A stretch of DNA of 8,448 bases. Source: CALACW01 sp002431305. GTDB lineage: Bacteria > Bacillota > Clostridia > Oscillospirales > Acutalibacteraceae. Position 1 is the stretch's first letter. The number at the start of each line of letters is the position of its first letter. Both the position numbers and the translations under genes were made by a program. Shown here piece by piece: positions 1-6,801 of the stretch. Under the pieces are notes generated by a model. The model saw only the letters and a list, made by a program, of their open reading frames with translations, was not told where the DNA came from and ran no database searches. The stretch is taken from the NCBI GenBank assembly GCA_937890355.1, contig CALACW010000059.1, positions 1-8,448 on the forward strand. Direction: 5' to 3'.

Positions 1-691
1 CAAACAGATGTCTCAGATTGTGCGGAAAAACTTTTTCGGGTTTTACTCCCGCGTCTTTACACAGGTTTTTCATATCGCGCCATACGTTAGTTCTGTTCAC
101 GGCTTTCCCCGTACGCGTTACAAATATCATGCCCGATTTTATCCCCTGCTCCGTAGCATATCGGAGCAGTTTTCTTTTTAACTCCTTGGGTATAAAAACA
201 AACCTCGTTTTACCCTTGAGCGTTACGACCGCCTCGCCCCGTTTCGCCGACTCGACAGTAATATATTTAAGTTCGCCTATACGTATCCCCGTGGAACAAA
301 CCGTCTCGATAATCAGTTCAAGACGGTTATTTTTCTTCATTTTCGCCGCTGCACATAGTCTCTGATATTCCGCCCTTGTCAACTCCTTATCCTCGGGACA
401 ATATACGCTTCTCTGCATTTTTATAGTCTTTACTTTTAAATCGTTTCTATCCAAAAACTCAAACAGCGCATTTACCGACGACAGCATAGAATTTATACTC
501 CTGACAGAATACCCGTTTCGAATCAGATAATTCTTATACTCCCCCGCTGTCTCTTTTACTATCTCACAATCGCACGCATATTCCTTAAACTTCATTACGT
601 CGCGTATATATTTTTCAACCGTATACGCACTCTTATCATTATCAATCAAATATTCCTTAAACTCATTTATGGTTCCGTCCGTCAATATCAT
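1..691 (-). CDS. Tyrosine-type recombinase/integrase, C-terminus cut by window edge
   Basis: The reverse strand is open from an ATG at 691-689 to the left edge, giving 230 residues without a stop. Residues 1-90 are a helical, charged N-terminal core-binding (SAM-like) region. From about residue 100 the catalytic domain follows: STGIRIGEL (133-141, catalytic Arg137), a beta-hairpin LKGKTR (158-163, likely catalytic Lys161) and HNLRH at 224-228 (His224, Arg227). The second His/Trp and the nucleophilic Tyr lie beyond the edge; roughly 40-60 residues are missing if it has the usual 270-300 length. These enzymes cut and rejoin DNA through a 3'-phosphotyrosine. The start is supported by a GGAGGGG ribosome binding site at 704-698. 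No excisionase, att site or mobile cargo is visible, so whether it is a phage or element integrase or a stand-alone recombinase cannot be told. Confidence 0.9.
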   Translation of the reverse strand, partial: MILTDGTINEFKEYLIDNDKSAYTVEKYIRDVMKFKEYACDCEIVKETAGEYKNYLIRNGYSVRSINSMLSSVNALFEFLDRNDLKVKTIKMQRSVYCPEDKELTRAEYQRLCAAAKMKKNNRLELIIETVCSTGIRIGELKYITVESAKRGEAVVTLKGKTRFVFIPKELKRKLLRYATEQGIKSGMIFVTRTGKAVNRTNVWRDMKNLCKDAGVKPEKVFPHNLRHLF

Positions 692-701
692 CTGTTTCCC
701 C

Positions 702-720
702 TCCGATATAGATTATCGGA
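702..720. repeat. Inverted repeat over recombinase -10 and ribosome binding site
   Basis: TCCGATA (702-708) and TATCGGA (714-720) are perfect 7-bp arms around 5 bases. Read on the minus strand, the 3' arm runs into the GGAGGGG ribosome binding site of the recombinase and the 5' arm overlaps the candidate -10. It could be an operator, or an RNA hairpin that hides the ribosome binding site; the sequence does not decide which. Confidence 0.5.
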
Positions 721-740
721 AAAGAATCAGTAAAATACAA
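712..740 (-). promoter_or_regulatory. Possible promoter of the recombinase gene
   Basis: On the minus strand TTGTAT (740-735) is followed after exactly 17 bp by GATAAT (717-712). The -10 is a five-of-six match, the -35 is weak. Transcription would start near 705, almost on the ribosome binding site, so the leader would be very short. The -10 lies inside the inverted repeat at 702-720. Confidence 0.35.
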
Positions 741-755
741 TCCCCCCTCTTATAT

Positions 756-798
756 AAAAAAGCCGAACCGCTGCCATAAGCAAGGCAAACGATTCGGC
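756..798 (-). terminator. Terminator of the alkaline phosphatase gene
   Basis: On the minus strand GCCGAATCG pairs with CGGTTCGGC (9 bp, one G-U), with an inner TGCC/GGCA helix, followed by six U (761-756). It lies 27 bases past the phosphatase stop codon and separates it from the recombinase gene downstream. Confidence 0.9.
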
Positions 799-824
799 AG
801 TATATTAATTTTTAAATAAACATA

Positions 825-1931
825 TCAGAATTTCGTCGCGGGGAAAACATTTTCATCCCAACCCAAAACTCTTGCAAGCTGAACGCTTAACTCACAGTTC
901 TTATAAGCCTCTCCGCTTACGAATCCTGCGTCCTTAGCCGATACAAATACGGGGACGTTTACGCCCGTATGCCTGGTAGTCGTGTAGTAATACTCGTCCT
1001 TCGCCTCGTCATACTGAATTCCGCCGGTCTCATGGTCAGCCGTAACAAGAACAAGAGTATCGCCGTCCTTTTCGGCAAAATCAAGCGCGGTCTGAATAGC
1101 CTTGCTGAACTCGACAACCTGCGAAGTTGAACCGTCAATAATATTCTTATGTGAGAATTTATCGATATGAGCAGCCTCAACCATGAGGAAAAATCCGTTG
1201 TCGCCCGAATCAAGAAGCTCGATAGCCTTCTCGGTCATCTCGTAAAGATACGGGTTATCCCCCTCGTCGGTAACATTTGCAAATGAATCCATATTAAACT
1301 GACCGAATGACTTGCTTCCGGGTTCGAGAGAGTTCATCTCTTCGCTCGTGGTAATCATATCGAATCCGCCCTCATTGCAAAGAGCTTCCGTTACCGATTC
1401 GCTTGCAGAACCCCAAATCAAATCAAGGTCGGACTGCATCTGACGGGTCGAGATAGCTTTTTCTAGTTTTCTCTGCGCAGCGTGAGCACTGAAACATGCG
1501 GGGGTAGCTCCGCTTGTCTTATCGGTCGTAACAATGCCCGCGAGTTTGGCTTTTTCTTTTGCGACTTCACAGAGGGATTTCGGCACATTATTTTTAACGG
1601 AAAGTCCCGCAAAATTATAAACACCGATAGCTCCGTTATATGTTCTGACACCGCATGCAAGGGCGGTTGCACCCGCCGCGGAATCCGTTACCTTGCTCGA
1701 CGCGCTTCTCGTCTGAGACTGGCAGTGAACGGGCATTTTCTCCATTGAAAGATCGTCCGTTTTTAACTTTTTCGTGGCTTCAATCGTGTTAAAGCCCATT
1801 CCGTCGCCTATCATAAGAATAACGTTTTTATAAGTTCTGTAATCATCATGACCTGTTGCGTTGCTGCCCGTCATTCCGAAAAAGTTAAGAATAACAAGCA
1901 TGATAGAAGTAAAGAAAGCTATAATCTTCAC
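825..1931 (-). CDS. Exported alkaline phosphatase, PhoA family
   Basis: Zinc/magnesium phosphomonoesterase acting outside the membrane to free phosphate. Numbering is from GTG at 1931-1929 (368 residues). Another in-frame GTG at 1940 abuts and overlaps GGAGG, so it is too close to be the start; the chosen GTG sits 8 bases after that site. Residues 1-22 are a signal peptide (Lys then a long hydrophobic run) with no lipobox. Motifs match PhoA in order: GDGMG with metal Asp43, TDSAAG with nucleophile Ser84, GATPA (141-145), Arg154 for phosphate, EAAHIDKFSH with Glu252, Asp257, Lys258 and His261, ADHETGG with Asp299 and His300, and His321. E. coli PhoA has 471 residues, so this is a compact form. 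The position of E. coli Asp153 is Gly141 here. It has its own promoter and terminator; no Pho box was recognised. Confidence 0.95.
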   Translation of the reverse strand: MKIIAFFTSIMLVILNFFGMTGSNATGHDDYRTYKNVILMIGDGMGFNTIEATKKLKTDDLSMEKMPVHCQSQTRSASSKVTDSAAGATALACGVRTYNGAIGVYNFAGLSVKNNVPKSLCEVAKEKAKLAGIVTTDKTSGATPACFSAHAAQRKLEKAISTRQMQSDLDLIWGSASESVTEALCNEGGFDMITTSEEMNSLEPGSKSFGQFNMDSFANVTDEGDNPYLYEMTEKAIELLDSGDNGFFLMVEAAHIDKFSHKNIIDGSTSQVVEFSKAIQTALDFAEKDGDTLVLVTADHETGGIQYDEAKDEYYYTTTRHTGVNVPVFVSAKDAGFVSGEAYKNCELSVQLARVLGWDENVFPATKF

Positions 1932-1963
1932 TCTGTGCACCTCCGAAGTTAATTTATAATGTA

Positions 1964-1992
1964 ATTATATAGTAAAAATTTACTTTTTTCAA
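1964..1992 (-). promoter_or_regulatory. Promoter of the alkaline phosphatase gene
   Basis: On the minus strand TTGAAA (1992-1987), a 17-bp spacer and a perfect TATAAT (1969-1964). This predicts a start near 1957 and a leader of about 26 bases carrying the GGAGG site. Confidence 0.75.
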
Positions 1993-2084
1993 TCTTTTTT
2001 TAAACATTTTATGGTTAATATAAATCGGGAAATGAAAAAGACTGATAAATTTCTCACAGAACAAAAAAGGAAAGGTGATAATCA

Positions 2085-3230
2085 ATGTACAGATTTGTAT
2101 TAAACGAAACATCATATCACGGCGCGGGCTCGATTTCCGCAGTTCCGAAGGAGGTTAAGGCGAGAGGCTTTAAAAAAGTTTTCACCGTAACCGATCCCGA
2201 TTTGATTAAATTCGGAATTTCAAAGAAAGTTACCGACCTTCTCGATAAAGAAAACATCGCCTACGACGTTTATTCCGACGTTAAAGCAAACCCCACTATC
2301 GAAAACGTACAGCACGGCGTTGAGGAATTTAAAAAATCAGGCGCAGACTGCATCGTAGCAATCGGCGGCGGCAGCGCGATGGACACGTCGAAGGCTATCG
2401 GAATTATTATAAACAACCCCGAGTTTGCAGATGTCCGTTCACTCGAGGGAGTATCCCCCACAACAAAGCCCTGCGTTCCCATTATCGCTGTTCCCACAAC
2501 GGCGGGCACCGCTGCGGAAGTTACAATCAACTACGTTATCACGGACGTTGAGAAAAAACGTAAATTTGTCTGCGTTGACACTCATGATATTCCCGTTGTT
2601 GCAGTCGTTGATCCAGAGATGATGAGTTCAATGCCGGCTTCTCTCACAGCGGCTACCGGAATGGACGCTCTCACACACGCTATCGAGGGTTACATCACAA
2701 AGGGAGCGTGGGAAATGTCCGATATGTTCCACATTAAGGCTATTGAAATAATAGCAAAGAATTTAAGAGGCGCGGTTAAGAATGACCCTGCCGGCAGAGA
2801 GGGCATGGCTCTCGGTCAGTACGTAGCGGGAATGGGATTCTCAAACGTCGGACTCGGCGTAGACCATTCAATGGCACATACCCTTTCCGCATACTACGAT
2901 ATGCCTCACGGAAAAGCGTGCGCGACTCTCCTGCCCACGGTTATGGAGTATAACGCTCCCTGCACGGGTGAGAAATACCGCGACATCGCAAAAGCTATGG
3001 GCGTTAAGGGCACTGAGAATATGTCTCAGGAAGAGTATAGAAAAGCTGCTATTGACGCTGTTAAACAGCTCGCAGAAGACGTAGGCATCACGCTTTCGTT
3101 AAAAGGCGTAATCAAGGAAGAGGATGTACACGCACTTGCAGTAGACGCATTTGCCGACGCATGCCGTCCCGGAAACCCGAGAGATACGAGCGTAGAAGAG
3201 ATTGAAGCTCTTTACAGAAGCCTTATGTAA
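2085..3230 (+). CDS. fucO: Iron-dependent alcohol dehydrogenase, FucO-like (lactaldehyde reductase / 1,2-propanediol oxidoreductase)
   Basis: Cytoplasmic group III alcohol dehydrogenase of 381 residues, a usual length. FucO interconverts L-lactaldehyde and L-1,2-propanediol with NAD(H) in anaerobic fucose and rhamnose breakdown. Visible parts: a Rossmann-like N-terminal half with TVTD (34-37) and GGGSAMD (94-100) for the dinucleotide, then TTAGTAAEVTINYVITD (138-154), and a helical C-terminal half with metal ligands Asp194, His198 (MDALTHAIEGY), His261 (VDHSMAH) and His275 (MPHG). Several blocks, including the one just given and ALGQYVAGMGFSNVGLG, agree almost exactly with my memory of E. coli FucO. 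AAAGGTGAT precedes ATG by about 7 bases. A weak -10 (TATAAA, 2019-2024) lies upstream without a good -35. No fucose or rhamnose genes adjoin, so substrate is inferred; butanol or propanediol dehydrogenase activity is the main alternative. Confidence 0.9.
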   Translation: MYRFVLNETSYHGAGSISAVPKEVKARGFKKVFTVTDPDLIKFGISKKVTDLLDKENIAYDVYSDVKANPTIENVQHGVEEFKKSGADCIVAIGGGSAMDTSKAIGIIINNPEFADVRSLEGVSPTTKPCVPIIAVPTTAGTAAEVTINYVITDVEKKRKFVCVDTHDIPVVAVVDPEMMSSMPASLTAATGMDALTHAIEGYITKGAWEMSDMFHIKAIEIIAKNLRGAVKNDPAGREGMALGQYVAGMGFSNVGLGVDHSMAHTLSAYYDMPHGKACATLLPTVMEYNAPCTGEKYRDIAKAMGVKGTENMSQEEYRKAAIDAVKQLAEDVGITLSLKGVIKEEDVHALAVDAFADACRPGNPRDTSVEEIEALYRSLM

Positions 3231-3252
3231 TTACAAAATAATTAATACACAG

Positions 3253-3284
3253 CGGAACCGACTGAAAAGCCGGTTCCGTTTTTT
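3253..3284 (+). terminator. Terminator of the FucO-like gene
   Basis: CGGAACCG (3253-3260) pairs perfectly with CGGTTCCG (3271-3278) around a 10-base loop, followed by six T. It begins 22 bases after the stop codon. Confidence 0.95.
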
Positions 3285-3332
3285 ACATTTAAATATTTTG
3301 TGCATAATATACATATTACATATAATTATCGC

Positions 3333-3361
3333 TTGATATCGGGGTGTAAATATGTTAAAAT
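3333..3361 (+). promoter_or_regulatory. Promoter of the alpha/beta hydrolase gene
   Basis: TTGATA (3333-3338), a 17-bp spacer and TAAAAT (3356-3361), each five of six to consensus. A second possible -10, perfect TATAAT at 3321-3326, lies upstream with a poor -35 (TTGTGC, 3298-3303, 17 bp away). Either would transcribe only the hydrolase, since a terminator closes the preceding gene. Confidence 0.6.
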
Positions 3362-3394
3362 TAAAGAAAACTGTTAAAGAGGGGTCTCATTTTT

Positions 3395-4339
3395 ATGAAA
3401 AAATCGCAAGTCATTTTCAAAGCCGTCGACATCTTTATGAAAGAACCTCAGAACTCTGTCAGCTTTGAAAATATATTCTGTGAAAAGGACATCCCGTACT
3501 CCGACAACGGCGGAGAATACACCATGGGTGACATGTACTATCCTCCGAGAATACTTAGAAACGGCAAGAAATACCCCGTCGTTATAAATATGCACGGCGG
3601 AGCATTCATTATGGGAGATAAAAAATACAGGGTCAGCATATCGGAATGTTTTGCAAATCAAAACTATTTTGTATACAATATTAATTACCGCATGCCGCCG
3701 GAGGTCGATTTGTTCAAACTCATAGGCGACACAGTCGACGCGTTCAATTATCTTGACGTTCTTTCCGAAACTTATAACATAGACCTTGACAGAATTATTG
3801 TAACAGGCGATTCGTCGGGCGCGTACAACGCTTCCTACTTACAGCTGTTATCCGCACACCCCGAAATTGCGGACAAAATCGGCGTCGGCAAGTTAAATCA
3901 TCCCGTCGCAGCCGCCGCGCTTTTCTGCGGACCTTACGATTTGCCGAAATTCATGGACGTTCCGATGCCTTTCGGCATTGTTCCCGAAATGGCGAATTTA
4001 ATTCTCGACTACCCTGTTAAACAGGATTTGAGCAACATAAGCGAATACCCGCTGTTTGATTATATTTCACCTATTAATTTCGTCGACAAAAAATGGTGTC
4101 CGACATTTATAGCATGGGCTAAGAGCGACCTTATAGTTCCCGAACAGGGTCAGCCTATGGCGGATAAACTCGTTGAATCCGTCGACAAAGTCAGAACGTT
4201 TGAAGCACAGGGATTAAAAAACAACCACTGTTTCCACCTGCTGCAAAGAACGACTCCCGCTAAAAAATGTCTCGCGCAGTGTTTTGAATTTTTAAACGAA
4301 ATACTCGTCGATGAAAAGGAACCGCAGACTGCATTATAA
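3395..4339 (+). CDS. Alpha/beta hydrolase, HSL-type esterase
   Basis: Predicted cytoplasmic carboxylic-ester hydrolase of 314 residues, usual for the hormone-sensitive-lipase (esterase family IV) branch. No signal peptide is seen. HGGAF (67-71) is the oxyanion-hole motif, GDSSG (138-142) is the nucleophile elbow with Ser140, Asp245 in AKSD is the likely acid and His278 in NNHCF the likely base. The first 60 residues form a cap-like N-terminal part that includes the family's typical DMYYP strand. The start has a GAGGGG site about 10 bases upstream. It is transcribed alone between two terminators, so neighbours give no substrate. A role on acetylated sugars or small esters is possible but unproven. 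Confidence 0.88.
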   Translation: MKKSQVIFKAVDIFMKEPQNSVSFENIFCEKDIPYSDNGGEYTMGDMYYPPRILRNGKKYPVVINMHGGAFIMGDKKYRVSISECFANQNYFVYNINYRMPPEVDLFKLIGDTVDAFNYLDVLSETYNIDLDRIIVTGDSSGAYNASYLQLLSAHPEIADKIGVGKLNHPVAAAALFCGPYDLPKFMDVPMPFGIVPEMANLILDYPVKQDLSNISEYPLFDYISPINFVDKKWCPTFIAWAKSDLIVPEQGQPMADKLVESVDKVRTFEAQGLKNNHCFHLLQRTTPAKKCLAQCFEFLNEILVDEKEPQTAL

Positions 4340-4353
4340 TAATGTAATAATAA

Positions 4354-4387
4354 AAAAAACTGTCCTCAATTTCGGGGGCAGTTTTTT
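4354..4387. terminator. Shared bidirectional terminator between hydrolase and MATE genes
   Basis: CTGTCCTC (4360-4367) pairs with GGGGGCAG (4374-4381), with G-U pairs, around AATTTC; six A lie before it and six T after it, so it works on both strands. The minus-strand MATE stop codon (4368-4366) lies inside the hairpin, so the last MATE codons form part of its own terminator. Confidence 0.9.
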
Positions 4388-5760
4388 ACGTATTCTTCGC
4401 GTTTTTTAAATATCTTCGGAAACGTTGTAAAAATAACAATCACCGTTATAATTCCCGCCGTCAAATCCGCTATTCCTTCAGACATATATACTCCCTTGAA
4501 TCCGAGAAAATGCGTCAGAGTGAAGCACAGCGGAATCAGTATTATAATTTTTCTCGTAACGGCGAGAATAAGCGCAGACTTCGCCTGACCGAGCGCGACG
4601 TTGATATTCTGCAATGTCATCTGAGCAAAGAACATAACAGAGCCCATTAGGAAAAACGGAGTGTATAGCTTCAGTATCGTCGTTACGTTTTCGCTTGCAG
4701 AGAAGATATACGCATAGACCTGCGGAAACGCAAGCGAGAACGACCACATTATAAATGCTGTGAAAAACGCGATAATCGTTATGTACTTAACACCCTGTTT
4801 CAGTCTCGAAGCATTACCGCGTCCGTAGTTATAACTCACAAACGGCTGCATACCGTTGCCCAGTCCGTTTAGCGGCAGAGAAATAAGCTGTAACGCGCTT
4901 AGCATTATCGTAAGAGCGGCGGTATAATCCTTGTTTCCGAGCGTCGACGCATTGAGATTTATATTAAATACTATCTGAATGGCGCACTCGGTAACCGTCA
5001 TAACAAACGGCGTGATTCCGAGTGAAAGAATGTTGAAAATTCTCGCTTTTTTAAGACGCATGAACGAAAATTTCAATTTAAACATACTTTTTTTCGAAAA
5101 GAAAAAACACAGTATCAATACGCACGAACACGCCTGCGATAAAACGGTAGCAAGGCTCGAACCCTTTACTCCCATATTAAATTTAAAAATAAATATCGGG
5201 TCAAGAATTATATTGATAACCGCACCGAACGAAACTGATATCATAGCAAAAAATGAATAGCCCTGGGTCAGAATAAACGGATTCAGCCCCTGCGCGAGCA
5301 TTACAAACACGCTTCCGCACGAGTAAATACGCAGATACTCCTCGGCAAAATCAACCGCGCTGTCGGGACATCCGAACAGTACGACTATCTTACGTGCAAA
5401 TATAAACGTCAGCGCACCTGTAAATATACCTATTATTAATAATAATACGAACGCGGTATTGAAAATTCTGTTCGCCTCGTCAGTTTTGCCCTCGCCTAAT
5501 CTTATCCCCGCGCGCGGAGAACCGCCGAGTCCCACGAGATTTGCAAACGCCTGCATTATAAGAGTAACCGGCAGAACAATGCCTAGAGCCGCCAACGCGT
5601 CCATGCCCGAGCCGTCTATTTTTGCAACGAACATCCTGTCGGCAGTATTATATAAGAATGTAATCATTTGCGCGACAACAGCGGGAACGGTAAGTTTTAT
5701 AATCAGCGGAATTATCTTTCCGCTCTCCAGCTGTGCCGTCATGTCCTGTTTTTTATTCAT
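4366..5760 (-). CDS. MATE-family multidrug/cation efflux transporter, MepA-like
   Basis: Inner-membrane antiporter of 464 residues with about 12 hydrophobic helices, the usual MATE size. Family marks include the N-terminal TVPAVVAQMITFLYNTADR (24-42), GLGGSPRAGIRLGEGKTDEA (77-96), a form of the GxGG...LG motif after helix 2, and NIILDPIFIFKFNMGVKGSS (183-202), the strongly conserved segment between helices 5 and 6. MATE proteins export cationic drugs, dyes or metabolites using Na+ or H+ gradients; the substrate here is unknown. The ATG starts 9 bases after the stop of the flavodoxin-fusion gene, so the two form an operon. The only visible Shine-Dalgarno, AAGGAA (5781-5776), is about 15 bases from the ATG and inside the upstream gene, so translation may depend on coupling. 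Met7 is a possible alternative start but has no better site. Confidence 0.93.
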   Translation of the reverse strand: MNKKQDMTAQLESGKIIPLIIKLTVPAVVAQMITFLYNTADRMFVAKIDGSGMDALAALGIVLPVTLIMQAFANLVGLGGSPRAGIRLGEGKTDEANRIFNTAFVLLLIIGIFTGALTFIFARKIVVLFGCPDSAVDFAEEYLRIYSCGSVFVMLAQGLNPFILTQGYSFFAMISVSFGAVINIILDPIFIFKFNMGVKGSSLATVLSQACSCVLILCFFFSKKSMFKLKFSFMRLKKARIFNILSLGITPFVMTVTECAIQIVFNINLNASTLGNKDYTAALTIMLSALQLISLPLNGLGNGMQPFVSYNYGRGNASRLKQGVKYITIIAFFTAFIMWSFSLAFPQVYAYIFSASENVTTILKLYTPFFLMGSVMFFAQMTLQNINVALGQAKSALILAVTRKIIILIPLCFTLTHFLGFKGVYMSEGIADLTAGIITVIVIFTTFPKIFKKREEYVKNCPRN

Positions 5761-5769
5761 AAATATAAA

Positions 5770-6681
5770 TCACATTTCCTTGAAAACGCCTTTTCTGCAC
5801 CTGAATGAACAATACGACGTGTGAGTTATTTTTAATAAGTTGTCCATTTCATTAACCGCGTTTTCGTATTTTCCGTTTGCATAGTGCGAAAGTATGTAAT
5901 CGGCTTCCTTTATACTGCCCGACGCTTCTTTGCAGAAAGCGCGCACGGGAGCAGACAGCGTAAACACCCATATAGGCGAGCAAATCGTCACGTGGGAATA
6001 AGCATTTAAATCAATATTGATTTTCTCAATCGGCATATCCCACCTGTGCATGCCGAATCTTCCGCACCACCAAAATCCGAGAGTACCGTCCGTCATCTCG
6101 GTAGATTTAATTTCGTAAATGTCCGCGCCCGTATCGTCCGCCTTTTCATACGCAAGCTTTTTAACGTATCCCATACGCGAAAAATAAACGACGAGCTTTG
6201 ATTTATCAGTACCTATATTTTTATACTGCGATGTATCGACTTTAAAATTCTCCTGCTTATAAAACACGCCCGCGGCAAAGCCGGTTATAAACTGACAGAA
6301 CCCGAATATAAAATAAATCGTCGACATGAAATTAGGCGGAAACATGTAAAACTGTATGCATATCCACAGCATCTGCGTTATGCCGAATATCTCACCGAGG
6401 ATTACTCCCGCCCGTTTTCTCATAAACAAAAGAACAGAAGTGGTAATATTTGTAATTCCGTTTACAATAAGCAATGCAATGCCCGGAAAAAGTAAATTGT
6501 TAAACAGTACGTCTGCAAACGGCAGAACCTTAAAATACGGAAGCATTCCGTCCATTCCGAGAACCTTTCCGCTCGGGTCGACTATCATGCATACAGCACC
6601 CCCGACTGCACCTATACCTATAAATAATGTCCAGAATATTAAAACACGGCGCACCGCCGAGAATCTTGATTTTGATTTCAT
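5770..6681 (-). CDS. Membrane protein fused to a C-terminal flavodoxin-like domain
   Basis: Unnamed protein of 303 residues, counted from ATG at 6681-6679. AGGTGAG lies about 6 bases before that ATG; an in-frame GTG at 6693 overlaps the site itself and is unlikely. The N-terminal half has four hydrophobic helices near 14-34, 62-86, 92-112 and 120-141, with DPSGKVLGM after the first. From about 161 a flavodoxin-like fold begins: SKLVVYFSRMG (161-171), ADIYEI (186-191), SPIWVF (235-240) and a C-terminal HYANGKYENAVNEMD (266-280). The phosphate loop SRMGYVKK departs from the usual SxTGNT, so FMN binding is uncertain. The tail has Cys291 and Cys295. It is first in an operon with a MATE exporter. 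It could be a membrane-tethered electron carrier or quinone/FMN reductase, but that is inference. Confidence 0.75.
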   Translation of the reverse strand: MKSKSRFSAVRRVLIFWTLFIGIGAVGGAVCMIVDPSGKVLGMDGMLPYFKVLPFADVLFNNLLFPGIALLIVNGITNITTSVLLFMRKRAGVILGEIFGITQMLWICIQFYMFPPNFMSTIYFIFGFCQFITGFAAGVFYKQENFKVDTSQYKNIGTDKSKLVVYFSRMGYVKKLAYEKADDTGADIYEIKSTEMTDGTLGFWWCGRFGMHRWDMPIEKINIDLNAYSHVTICSPIWVFTLSAPVRAFCKEASGSIKEADYILSHYANGKYENAVNEMDNLLKITHTSYCSFRCRKGVFKEM

Positions 6682-6714
6682 ATATTTTCTCACCTGATTC
6701 GCAACAGTAAATAT

Positions 6715-6743
6715 ATTTTAGTACATTTTGTAATAGTTATCAA
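6715..6743 (-). promoter_or_regulatory. Promoter of the flavodoxin-fusion/MATE operon
   Basis: On the minus strand TTGATA (6743-6738), a 17-bp spacer and TAAAAT (6720-6715), each five of six to consensus, 34 bases before the ATG. The -35 lies in an 8-bp inverted repeat, TATCAATA (6738-6745) with TATTGATA (6769-6776). Confidence 0.65.
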
Positions 6744-6776
6744 TACCCGTTTTGTTATGTTTTTTTGATATTGATA

Positions 6777-6795
6777 CCTAGTACTCTGTACCAGG
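6777..6795. promoter_or_regulatory. Palindrome resembling a MerR-family operator
   Basis: CCTAGTAC-TCT-GTACCAGG is a 19-bp palindrome with one mismatch pair. On the plus strand TTGATA (6771-6776) abuts it on the left and GTAAATA follows on the right, so it fills a 19-20 bp spacer as MerR-family operators do. On the minus strand it also fits between TTTACC and TATCAA (18 bp). The -10 is weak in both directions, so its direction is uncertain. No regulator gene of that family lies in the window. Confidence 0.5.
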
Positions 6796-6801
6796 GTAAA
6801 T

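Noticed and set aside
18..365. Plus-strand open frame of 115 codons
   Set aside because: It lies opposite the recombinase frame, which carries clear catalytic motifs, and has no ribosome binding site.
1929..1940. GTG at 1940 as phosphatase start
   Set aside because: It overlaps the GGAGG site itself; the GTG nine bases further in has correct spacing.
2000..2018. Rex operator before the alcohol dehydrogenase
   Set aside because: The TTAAAC/GGTTAA halves are in the wrong arrangement for TTGTTAA-N4-TTAACAA and are imperfect.
4979..5824. Plus-strand open frames opposite the MATE gene
   Set aside because: They are antisense shadows of a long membrane-protein frame, without ribosome sites or family motifs.
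3424..6583. Seven GTCGAC sites clustered in about 3.2 kb
   Set aside because: Most fall on Val-Asp or similar codons within genes; composition explains them without a special role.
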